A DNA stretch of 15,439 nucleotides from GCA-020348445 sp965372465. Its GTDB lineage: Archaea; Thermoplasmatota; Thermoplasmata; GCA-020350865. Shown here piece after piece: positions 1-7,200 of this stretch. The translations under genes were made by a program, and so were the position numbers. The stretch spans positions 1 through 15,439 of the forward strand of contig CBDVCK010000058.1 in the NCBI GenBank assembly GCA_965372465.1, in the 5' to 3' direction. Each line of letters begins with the position of its first letter. The first letter of the stretch is position 1. The notes beneath the pieces were generated by a model, which ran no database searches, was not told where the DNA came from, and saw only the letters and a program-made list of their open reading frames with translations.

Positions 1-254
1 TATTTTGCTACTAAAATGTTTCTGTGTAACCGTGTTGAATATCGTCGTAAGAACGGTAAAAAATTGAAGGAAATGACAGGATGCGTATTATCATTAAAAA
101 AATTCTATCTGATTCGTTACTTGCGCATTGTGCCAAATTATAAATATTTTCAAAACCATTATTATCATCGAAGCCTGGGAGGGAATACTTGGAAGGATGT
201 TCTTGTAATACTGGAGATAGGAGAGTAAGGAATTCGCATGATTGTGTTCTAATG

Positions 255-728
255 TCATTGGCTTTCTAATTGGGAAAGCAGTTCTGTCGTTGTAAGCGAA
301 TGGTTCTTGAGTTCTCTATTAACTTCCTCTGTTCTCAAATCAGCATCACCAGTTACAAGGAAAAAATTATCATTACTATGAATCAACCTATGGGCAAAGA
401 TAAATATCGGGCGGTCTTTTTCATCCGAAACGATCTTTATTGCACGCTCTATCTCTTTTTCATCCAATTCTCCGATATCCATGAGCTGTATGTTCAGAAA
501 AGTATCAAGAAAATCCAACAGCAAATCAGGTTTAATTGTTCTTCTTTCCAGTATTGTTTTTGCCTCCTCCAGAACATAATCGCAGATTACAATTTTTAAT
601 TCACCCTTATCTGCATGTTGAAAAAGTTTGCTCTCGTTTCCATCTGGATACATTATTGCCGAGAAAATTATATTGGTATCAACTATCACTTTTAAGTCTT
701 CTTCCGAACTTCTTTTTAATGAGCTCAC
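255..728 (-). CDS. PIN-domain toxin (VapC-like ribonuclease), partner of the RHH antitoxin
   Basis: Predicted PIN-fold ribonuclease of a type II toxin-antitoxin pair, 157 residues. The acidic metal-binding set is visible: D17 in VIVDTN, E54/E55, D105 in the KDRPI segment, and D128/D130 in GDADL. The order and spacing fit the archaeal/bacterial 'putative toxin-antitoxin system toxin component, PIN family'. Known PIN toxins cleave tRNA, rRNA or mRNA; the target here cannot be read from sequence. The gene follows the ribbon-helix-helix antitoxin and overlaps it by 50 bases if the ATG at 728 is used. A GTG at 689, directly before IVDTN, would cut the overlap to 11 bases and is a realistic alternative start. 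All catalytic acids are present, so the toxin is probably active. Confidence 0.85.
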   Translation of the reverse strand: MSSLKRSSEEDLKVIVDTNIIFSAIMYPDGNESKLFQHADKGELKIVICDYVLEEAKTILERRTIKPDLLLDFLDTFLNIQLMDIGELDEKEIERAIKIVSDEKDRPIFIFAHRLIHSNDNFFLVTGDADLRTEEVNRELKNHSLTTTELLSQLESQ

Positions 729-924
729 CAGATACCTCTCCTCTCAGTTTCTCCAAATCATCAATTGTTAACCCCTTTTCCTGCATCAGCTCCTTAAAGT
801 CCCTCTGGATCATTTCGCGGATAGCTTCTCTGACCACCTCACTTCGACTTTTATATAAACCTGACTGCACCTTTTTATCCAAATATTCAAGGAGATTTCC
901 AGTGACTTCGACGCTAATATTCAT
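679..924 (-). CDS. Ribbon-helix-helix (CopG/ParD-like) antitoxin
   Basis: 81-residue antitoxin and likely autorepressor of the adjacent PIN toxin. The N-terminus MNISVEVTGNLLEYLDKKV reads as the DNA-contacting beta strand followed by helix 1. SRSEVVREAIREMI (about residues 27-40) is the typical second helix of MetJ/Arc/CopG-type dimers. The charged C-terminal half (about 41-81) is the expected toxin-wrapping tail. A GTGAT ribosome-binding motif lies about 6 bases before the ATG. The stop overlaps the toxin start, giving the usual antitoxin-first, translationally coupled order. A perfect palindrome at 947-960 is the candidate operator for self-repression. Recognition rests on motif pattern, and the target DNA is inferred. 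Confidence 0.85.
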   Translation of the reverse strand: MNISVEVTGNLLEYLDKKVQSGLYKSRSEVVREAIREMIQRDFKELMQEKGLTIDDLEKLRGEVSGELIKKKFGRRLKSDS

Positions 925-946
925 TCATATCACAATTTATATATCT

Positions 947-960
947 ATTAGCGGGCTAAT
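947..960. promoter_or_regulatory. Perfect 6-2-6 palindrome, candidate operator of the RHH antitoxin operon
   Basis: ATTAGC-GG-GCTAAT is a perfect inverted repeat 23 bases upstream of the antitoxin ATG. It is flanked by TATA-like DNA on both sides: an AATATTTATT stretch beyond it and TATATAAAT between it and the gene. A further GCTAAT half-site occurs at 913-918 inside the start of the gene. Ribbon-helix-helix dimers bind short palindromes in their own promoters, so autoregulation is a natural reading, though not demonstrated. Confidence 0.45.
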
Positions 961-1018
961 AAATATTTCGGTGTTGAAGGTGGATTTTAATCAATATCCA
1001 CAAACACCATTTCTATAT

Positions 1019-1459
1019 CTACAACAAATCCTTTATCGCTTTCGATACATTCCAGACCTTGATAATCCCCTTGTCCCGAATCTTGGAAAAATGCTTATCA
1101 TTGGAAATCAAAACCGCATCAGTTTTCAAGCACACTGCGGCATGTATGATATCTATGAGGTTCGGGGTCTGGATGTAGTCCTTACAGATTTTTATAAAGT
1201 TTTCTCCCACGGGCACGAATTCCATTTTATCAATGAGTGCGCCCAGGATTGCTGAGGACGTTTCGGATTCAAATTCTTCTGCATACCTGAGATATTCCTC
1301 TGCCAGAAATTCATGGCCCACCAGGTGAATGTCCTCGTTTGCAATAATTTCAAGAATCAACTGGAGAGTTTTTGTTTCCTTTTTAGGGGCTTTGATCGCA
1401 GCAATAAAAACATTGGTGTCAAGTAAGAACATCGGGGTATTTCTTTTTGAGTTTTTCAT
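1019..1459 (-). CDS. VapC-type PIN-domain toxin, partner of the AbrB-type antitoxin
   Basis: 146-residue PIN-domain ribonuclease. D14 in FLLDTN, E54/E55 in AEEY, D103 in NLIDIIHAA and D121 in SNDKHF form the complete acidic active site. The D-I-I-H-A-A and N-D-x-H-F signatures are standard for VapC toxins. The ATG at 1459 was chosen because AGGAAGG precedes it by about 6 bases, giving a 41-base overlap with the antitoxin gene. An internal ATG at 1432 (MFLLDTN) would give the usual VapC N-terminus but lacks a ribosome-binding motif. The gene is second in an antitoxin-toxin pair that runs directly into the unrelated RHH/PIN pair downstream on the same strand. RNA target unknown. Confidence 0.87.
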   Translation of the reverse strand: MKNSKRNTPMFLLDTNVFIAAIKAPKKETKTLQLILEIIANEDIHLVGHEFLAEEYLRYAEEFESETSSAILGALIDKMEFVPVGENFIKICKDYIQTPNLIDIIHAAVCLKTDAVLISNDKHFSKIRDKGIIKVWNVSKAIKDLL

Positions 1460-1685
1460 TGATTTCCTTCCTGATTCTTTTTACGGCTGCATCGATGTTC
1501 TTACCCTTTGTTTCGTCTTTAAGTCGCGCCGCGATTTCCTCGATATCGAATTTCTGGAGGAGAAGCCGCCCGTGTTCACCTTCGGTAAGAATGAACTTGT
1601 CGCCCCCGGTAATTCCGAGAGAATCTCTAACTGATTTTGGAATGACCAACCTTCCCGAATCGTCGATTGACACTACTTCTGCCAT
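1419..1685 (-). CDS. AbrB/MazE-type (SpoVT-AbrB fold) antitoxin
   Basis: 88-residue swapped-hairpin DNA-binding antitoxin. MAEVVSIDDSGRLVIPKSVR followed by LGITGGDKFIL is the textbook AbrB/MazE/VapB motif: a beta hairpin with the G-R-L-V-I-P-K loop. The C-terminal half is charged and helical (about residues 44-88) and would mask the PIN toxin encoded next. I use the ATG at 1685; an in-frame GTG three codons upstream adds only MVF and would disrupt the normal family N-terminus. No good Shine-Dalgarno motif is visible, so a short or leaderless mRNA is possible. Upstream direct repeats at 1698-1774 may be its own operator sites. Confidence 0.87.
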   Translation of the reverse strand: MAEVVSIDDSGRLVIPKSVRDSLGITGGDKFILTEGEHGRLLLQKFDIEEIAARLKDETKGKNIDAAVKRIRKEINEKLKKKYPDVLT

Positions 1686-1697
1686 GAATACCACTTG

Positions 1698-1774
1698 TTA
1701 ATATATATGGAATAATGGTATTTAATATTTTCTATGGTATTGATGCCAATTAATATATGGAGTAAGGGGTATTT
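1698..1774. repeat. Two imperfect 25-26 bp direct repeats upstream of the AbrB/PIN operon
   Basis: Copy 1 (1698-1723) and copy 2 (1750-1774) both read TTAATATA, then TGGA-TAA, then GG-TATTT, with one 2-base indel and two or three substitutions. The core GGTATT also occurs at 1736-1741, and in reverse orientation at 1688-1693 next to the start codon. The block contains AT-rich TATA-like DNA for the leftward operon, for example AAATATTAAAT on the minus strand at about 1719-1729. Multiple spaced copies of one motif before an AbrB-type gene suggest cooperative autorepression; this is an inference. Confidence 0.45.
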
Positions 1775-1872
1775 GATCTCCCTAAAAAAAATTAGAGCTA
1801 GCATTGTGAGATTTAATAATAATTGTAATTATAAAATAAGAAATAAAAGCTAAGGGAGGTTTGGGTCCTTCT

Positions 1873-2097
1873 TTATCTTATGGTCGCGAACTTCAGAATC
1901 GCCCCAGTACCTTTTAGCTTTGCTTGAACATCATCCACAAAGCGTAGGACCTCGGGCAGTGTCGCATTGTTCTTCCACTTGTACTGGAAATCATGCTCAC
2001 CAATCGATGATTCCAGACCCATGTCAGTAAGCTTCTGGTTAATCACAGATCCCTTCTCTCCGTCTGCCGAAACGAACACTTCAATATAGGTCTTCAT
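1873..2097 (-). CDS. Small conserved-looking protein of unknown function
   Basis: 74 residues from the ATG at 2097 (MKTYIEVFVSADGEK). A further 16-residue upstream extension is open but hydrophobic and unlikely. The predicted order is strand (TYIEVFVSA), helix (SVINQKLTDMGL), strand (DFQYKWK), amphipathic helix (LPEVLRFVDDVQAKLKG), strand (AILKFATIR), a compact alpha/beta fold with no membrane segment or cysteine. I do not recognise a named family, although the clean sequence looks like a genuine cytosolic protein. It is divergent from the parvulin gene, and a TTTTATC TATA-like element about 34 bases upstream (about 2131) suits a short leader. No function can be assigned. Confidence 0.7.
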   Translation of the reverse strand: MKTYIEVFVSADGEKGSVINQKLTDMGLESSIGEHDFQYKWKNNATLPEVLRFVDDVQAKLKGTGAILKFATIR

Positions 2098-2158
2098 GAA
2101 TTCACCATAGATAAAGAATACCGATAGGATAAAAGGCTTGTGCAATCATTATCAATAC

Positions 2159-2176
2159 ACAATTTTAAATAATTGC
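2159..2176 (+). promoter_or_regulatory. TATA-like promoter element of the parvulin gene
   Basis: A TTTTAAATAATT stretch centred near 2168 lies 34 bases before the TTG start codon. With the usual archaeal TATA-to-start distance of about 25 bases, transcription would begin near 2193, leaving just room for the GGTGAG ribosome-binding motif at 2193-2198. Confidence 0.4.
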
Positions 2177-2201
2177 GAACTATTGTGTCCCTGGTGAGAT
2201 A

Positions 2202-2483
2202 TTGGCAAATGAAGTGAGAGCAAGCCATATTCTGGTAAAAACCGAAGGGGAAGCTGTGGATCTCCTGAACCAAATAAAGTCGGGAAAAAACTTTGGGGAA
2301 CTTGCAAAGAAACACTCCGATTGTCCCTCAAAAAATCGGGGAGGAGACCTGGGATTCTTTAAAAGAGGACAGATGGTAAAGGAATTCGAAAATGCTGCCT
2401 TCAGTATGGGAAAGGGACAGGTCTCAGAACCTGTTAGAACGCAATTCGGGTACCATCTCATCAAGGTGACTGACACCAAATAA
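2202..2483 (+). CDS. Single-domain parvulin-type peptidyl-prolyl cis-trans isomerase
   Basis: 93-residue stand-alone PpiC/parvulin domain, predicted to catalyse cis-trans isomerisation of X-Pro bonds in the cytosol, as there is no signal peptide. Diagnostic features are ASHILVKT with H9, the FGELAKKHSDCPS segment with D40/C41, GGDLGFF, M58, F62 (KEFENAAF) and FGYHLIKV with F82 and H85. These correspond to the histidine pair, acidic/cysteine residue and hydrophobic proline pocket of E. coli PpiC (Par10) and thaumarchaeal parvulins. The start is TTG, supported by GGTGAG three bases upstream and by exact agreement with the family N-terminus; there is no upstream ATG. The gene appears monocistronic or loosely linked to the nuclease gene 71 bases downstream. 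It might assist folding of exported or clamp-bound proteins, but nothing here shows that. Confidence 0.93.
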   Translation: MANEVRASHILVKTEGEAVDLLNQIKSGKNFGELAKKHSDCPSKNRGGDLGFFKRGQMVKEFENAAFSMGKGQVSEPVRTQFGYHLIKVTDTK

Positions 2484-2554
2484 ACCTCCCTTTCATTACA
2501 TTCACCCTACCCTCTGATATACATTAATATACCATACTGATTCAAAAATAGGTT

Positions 2555-3061
2555 ATGGGTGAAGAAATTCGATTCTACAATTTCAGCAGAACCGCAAACG
2601 AGCAGCTGATTCTGGATATTATCGAAGGGCACGGCAGTTATGTTCTTCATGCCACCGAATCCGTTTTGGCCCGTCGTTTCATGGATTGGGACGGTGTGTG
2701 CTATCTTGCCGATATTCTCACTATTTTCAGAAAGAACCAAAGGGATTATCTGATAGGAGTGGAAATCAAGGACTGGAAAACAACAGTGCATCCCAAATTA
2801 TGCTGGGATTATCTTAAAACCTACAGAAAGAGCTGCGAATACTTTTACATTGCTGCAAGGAAATTTTCCCTCACCGCCCCCATGATAAATGAGGTGGGGC
2901 TAATCAACCTCAGCACCATGAAGGTGGTTAAGAGGGCAGAGTATCTTTTCCCTCAAAAGGAGTTTCGGGCCGGTGTAGTTCGAAGCCTTAAGAAGACTAT
3001 TTCTCCCACAAGGGACATCATCGAGGATCCGTACCAGACGAGCTTGGATATGTATTTGTAG
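2555..3061 (+). CDS. PD-(D/E)XK nuclease-like protein with a C-terminal PIP-box
   Basis: 168 residues, unnamed. D53 in YLADILTIF is followed after 16 residues by E70 and K72 in GVEIKDWK. The D...E-x-K arrangement on paired hydrophobic strands is the PD-(D/E)XK (restriction endonuclease-like) core. A preceding helix (NEQLILDIIEGHG, residues 15-27) and following helix (LCWDYLKTYRKSCEYF) fit that fold. The extreme C-terminus, residues 161-168 QTSLDMYL, matches the PCNA-interacting consensus Q-x-x-hydrophobic-x-x-aromatic-(aromatic/leucine). Clamp-tethered archaeal nucleases such as NucS/EndoMS end similarly, but this is a different and shorter protein. The role is probably in DNA repair or replication-linked cleavage. 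The ATG start is reasonable, and a TATA-like element near 2522-2531 could give an almost leaderless mRNA. Confidence 0.72.
   Translation: MGEEIRFYNFSRTANEQLILDIIEGHGSYVLHATESVLARRFMDWDGVCYLADILTIFRKNQRDYLIGVEIKDWKTTVHPKLCWDYLKTYRKSCEYFYIAARKFSLTAPMINEVGLINLSTMKVVKRAEYLFPQKEFRAGVVRSLKKTISPTRDIIEDPYQTSLDMYL
3035..3058 (+). other. PIP-box coding segment (QTSLDMYL) ending the nuclease-like protein
   Basis: These are the last eight codons before the TAG stop. Q-T-S-L-D-M-Y-L fits Q-x-x-L-x-x-(F/Y)-(F/Y/L), and extreme C-terminal placement is typical of archaeal PCNA clients. The final leucine in place of an aromatic is tolerated in some known PIP peptides but makes this match weaker than the one in the RadA-like protein. 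Confidence 0.55.
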
Positions 3062-3100
3062 AATTATGTTTTCTCATGTTTCGCTTTTTCGTTTAACATA
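3062..3100 (+). terminator. T-rich stretch after the nuclease gene
   Basis: Several T-runs (TTTTCTC, TTTCGCTTTTTCGTTT) lie immediately after the stop codon, in the short gap between convergent genes. Archaeal termination typically uses oligo-T tracts in the non-template strand. No hairpin was seen. Confidence 0.4.
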
Positions 3101-3107
3101 TCGTTTA

Positions 3108-4244
3108 CTATGCCCTTGCAGTGGAGGCAAAGACATCGGCTAGCGAGGATTTGGGATAGGTCAATATCAGGTATAGACCCAATATAAAGAAGAGCCCTGC
3201 ACACACAAGAATCAGCATGATATCAAATCCAAACCAGGAACTTGTCTCAGTAACCAGGACATCATACACCACCACAAGCCAAAGCAGAACAAATAATACA
3301 AGGCCTGTTCCCATGAATAGGGCACCCAAAAGGTTTCTTTTTCTTCTCTGATCGGCATAATCCTTGAGAGCCTGCGTAACCTGTTGGTTAAGGCCGTATC
3401 CCCTGTTATTTTCTCCGGATGAATATTGGAGAGGTATTGCCGAAGAAGAAGGACTTGGTGTGTATTGATATGCAGCTTGCTGCTGTCCCGTATTATACGA
3501 CTGGGCAATCTGCCATTGTGTCATATCAGAAGGTGGAGGGGGTTGTGGTTCTTCTATTTCGGTTGGAGGTTCAATTGGCGGCTCCTCCATTTCAGAGGGT
3601 AAAGGAGCTTGTGGTTCCTCAAGTTCGGGAGGAGGTTCTATTGGTTCTTTCATTCCATCGGGGAGAGGTCCCACATGTCCCTCTATTTCAGGAGGTGGTT
3701 CTAATAGTTGTCCATCAATTTCAGAGGGTAAAGGAACCTGTTGCTCTTCAATTTCAGGAGGTGATTTTTTTGGCTGTTCTCCTATTTCAGAAGGTGATGG
3801 TGCCTGTTGCTCTTTGGTTTCGGGAGTTGGGGATGATAGATGTTCATCCATACCATGAGGTAGAGGTACATTTGGCTTATTTGATTTAGAACTTTGGAAC
3901 TCCTGCATATGTTTTCTGAATAAAAGGTGAGGTAACTGTGCCTCTTGCCCATGGGATAAAGGAGGGTTCTGCTGCTTTGCCTTATCAGATGTTAGAGCCC
4001 CCATATTTAATTGTGAAGCCATTGGCTTTGGTGGTCCTTCGGGGGGCAAAGGAGATTTTTGATCCACTAGATTCGAAGTGGGATACACCTGGTTCTCCAA
4101 TGAATCAGGCGGAGGAGGGATATGTCCTTCCTCTTCAAAAATAGCATTACAACCTGGGCATGTCGCTGCAGCGACATCGACTTCTGTTCCACATGAAGGG
4201 CAAGCAAACACTTCCTTGAGATTTTCTTTCTCGTTATCCATCAT
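3108..4244 (-). CDS. Zinc-ribbon, proline-rich protein with two C-terminal transmembrane helices
   Basis: 378 residues, not a recognised family. The N-terminus has a zinc ribbon (C15-x2-C18 ... C29-x2-C32). A long low-complexity proline/glutamate-rich segment follows (about residues 40-245), containing imperfect units of about 16 residues that alternate PPEIEE-like and PLPSEI-like phrases. A glutamine/tyrosine-rich linker leads to two hydrophobic helices at about 304-328 and 340-363. With a short loop between them, both termini should lie on the same side, most likely the cytosol given the zinc ribbon. The gene starts 36 bases after the giant surface protein, so they probably share a transcript. 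GGTGAT precedes the tandem ATG ATG start by 0-3 bases (spacing to GGTG of 2 or 5), favouring the second ATG (4241) slightly. A membrane-linked adaptor for the surface protein is possible but unproven. Confidence 0.8.
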   Translation of the reverse strand: MMDNEKENLKEVFACPSCGTEVDVAAATCPGCNAIFEEEGHIPPPPDSLENQVYPTSNLVDQKSPLPPEGPPKPMASQLNMGALTSDKAKQQNPPLSHGQEAQLPHLLFRKHMQEFQSSKSNKPNVPLPHGMDEHLSSPTPETKEQQAPSPSEIGEQPKKSPPEIEEQQVPLPSEIDGQLLEPPPEIEGHVGPLPDGMKEPIEPPPELEEPQAPLPSEMEEPPIEPPTEIEEPQPPPPSDMTQWQIAQSYNTGQQQAAYQYTPSPSSSAIPLQYSSGENNRGYGLNQQVTQALKDYADQRRKRNLLGALFMGTGLVLFVLLWLVVVYDVLVTETSSWFGFDIMLILVCAGLFFILGLYLILTYPKSSLADVFASTARA

Positions 4245-4280
4245 ATCACCTTTCTTTTCAATTTATTTCTCGGATTTTCC

Positions 4281-7200
4281 TTATCTTCCAACGAAATCTA
4301 TAATATTTTTAAGATCCTCATTAAGAACACCGTAATTGCCATCTACAACATGAGTCACATTTTCGCAAGTCAACCTCGCGTTAATTATTTCTTCTACAGG
4401 AATACAGATTCTTTGGGAAATGAAAACCAAATCCTGGATTCCGATGAAGCTCAGGAACCTTGCATTCGAATGCACTGAATCATATTTGTTCGAAGCGGAG
4501 ACGATCTGCATAATATCCGCATGAAATCGTCTTTGGGATTCATATCTTCGAACCAGTAAAATAACGAACAGGATCAATAAAAGCGGCCAGAACATGAGCA
4601 ATAAAATCATATAAAGAAGTCTTGGGGGCTTACCCGGAATTTCCTCAGGCAGAACCAAGAACTTCTCTGGCTCTGTTGTGTTCCAGTTTCCGCTTGAATC
4701 CACGGTCCATATGGTATATGTGTAATTTCCCAGGACATCGAATGTGCCGTTAAAATACCATTGATCATTCGGTCCCTGTTCCATTGTTGCATTAATCCAT
4801 ACTCCGTCAGGGAATGTAATATTTATCCATACCCCCGAAATCTCAACATCATCGACTACTTCAACAATTAATTCTATCTCATCATTTTCATTGTATTGTT
4901 CCGGCATCTCCTCTGATTCTATGATTTCGGGAGCATCGGTATCCCGGATTACAAAGGACTCAGATACACTTCGATTCCAATTGCCGTTTGTATCCGTTGC
5001 CCAGATAACATAGATATAAAGTCCGATTTCCGAATAAGATTCATGGATATACCATTCATCACCCACTCCTTTTCCCATACTTCTGTTCATCCAATTCCCA
5101 TCAGGATGCCTGATATTGATCCAAACCTCATTTACTGCAACATCGTCTGTTACATCCACAGAAATGTTAACAAACTCTCCATTCTCCTGGGGATCAGGTA
5201 TGTCATTAATATTGTCAATATTGGGTGGTTTGGTGTCCAGGATAGTAAAGGTTTGTGGACCTATACCGCTCCATTGGTTACCCGAATCTTTTGCCAATAC
5301 ACGATAGATATAGACATCAAGTGCGAAATAGTCGCCTGTATAAAACCATACATTATTGCTGCCAGGATACATGCTAACATTTAACAAGGTGTTACCTGGA
5401 TACATGATATTGAGCCATACTTCATCCACACCAAAATCATCTATTACATTGACAGTAATGGTTACAAAATCCCCAACACTGGCAGGATCGGGAAAATCGT
5501 TTAGATTGGAAAGCTCGGGTGGCGCGTCGCTGTAAAAAATCTCAAAGGTTCCAGGACCAGTTGAGTTCCAATTGTCGCTTATGTCCTTTGCCCAGATGAT
5601 GTAGGAATGAATCCCCATTGCAGGGTAAGTTGTGTTGTAGTACCAGCCATTTCCCAACCCCTGTATCATGCTCACATTAATCCATGTGGTGTCAGGATAT
5701 GTAATATAAATCCACACCTCATCGACTGCGCAATCATCATAAACATTGACAGAAATGTTGACAAAACCTCCTGGCATTTGCGGGTCAGGAGTATCGATTA
5801 AGCCTGAAAACTCAGGGCCGTCAGTATCCAAAATCAGGAAGGTTTCTTGAACAGAATAGTTCCAGTTGTCACTTAAATCCTTTGCCCAGATGATATATGA
5901 GTGAATCCCCAAATCAGGATAGGGTGCGTTATAATACCATTCATTTCCAGTTCCTGAAAACATACTGATATTGGTCCAACTGCCATCAGGATAGGTAATA
6001 ACAATCCAAACCTCGTCAGTTCCAATATCATCAATTATTTCGCAGGTGATATTCACAGGACCGCCATTTTCCTGGGGATCTGGGGTATCAAATATATTCC
6101 TAATTTCAGGGCCGTCCGTGTCTATTATCATCAATGTCCCAGGACCTGTAAAATTCCAGTTGTTGCTCGTATCAGTGGCCCATATTTGATAGGTGTACAC
6201 TCCCACATCAGAATAATTGGCATTGTAGTACCAACCATTTCCCGCCCCGGATTCCATGGTGATATTTACCCAGCTTCCGTTGGGATAAGTGATTTTGATC
6301 CATACAGAACCAACAGCCACATCATCTATTACATCTACTGTTATATTGACATAACCTCCATTCTCCTGCGGGTCAGGCATGTCAAGTGAGTTGTCAATCT
6401 CAGGTGGAATTACATCCAGAATCGTGAATGTTCCAGGTCCAATAAAATCCAGATTGTCACTGGTATCGTTGGCACATACAGTGTAAGAGTAAACACCTGG
6501 CTCAAAATAGGTTGTATTGAAGAACCATAGAAATCCAATGCCCTGAATCATTGTGTAATTAATCCATGTACCTGAAGGTGAGGTAACATTCACCCAGACA
6601 AGGGAAACCGCCACATCATCGCTTGCAAAGACAGTTAAATTCACAAAGCCTCCCACAACCTGGGGGTCTGGAAAATCGTTTAGGTTCCATTGGATAGGGG
6701 GAACAATATCGATTTTTATCTCAAAGGATCCTGGACCAGATGAGTTCCAATTACCACTTGAATCATTTGCCCAAATCCGGTAAATGAACACACCCAAATC
6801 AGGATAGGTCGTGTTATAGAACCATCCATTACCAGGTCCTTTTAGCATACTCAAATTTACCCAAGAACCATTCTGATAGGTGATGTTAACCCATACACCA
6901 GAGACCGCGATATCGTCTATCACATCCACGGTTATATTCACGGTTCCGTTGATCTCCTGCGGGTCAGGGAAATCGTCAAGATTCGAGAATTGGGGGCCGT
7001 CAGTGTCTTGAATAAGGAATGTTGCCGGGGTTGTGCTGTTCCAATTGTCACTGGTATCGTTGGCCCAGATCGTATAGGAATGAACTCCCAAATCCAGGTA
7101 TGAATTATTGAAAAACCATTCATCCCCGATACCCTTTGCCATACTCATGTTCATCCAAGAGCTGTCAGGATATGTGATGTTGATCCAAACCTCATCCACA

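Noticed and set aside
16..228. 70-codon plus-strand ORF at the left edge
   Set aside because: There is no recognisable motif, the composition is basic and aromatic-rich like random AT-rich DNA, and there is no convincing ribosome-binding site or promoter.
536..1255. 239-codon plus-strand ORF across the toxin-antitoxin region
   Set aside because: It runs antisense to three well-supported genes and its translation shows no domain; it is a shadow of the minus-strand coding sequence.
3419..3889. 156-codon plus-strand ORF opposite the proline-rich protein
   Set aside because: Its periodic valine/leucine-rich translation is the complement of the proline/glutamate repeats of the real minus-strand gene.
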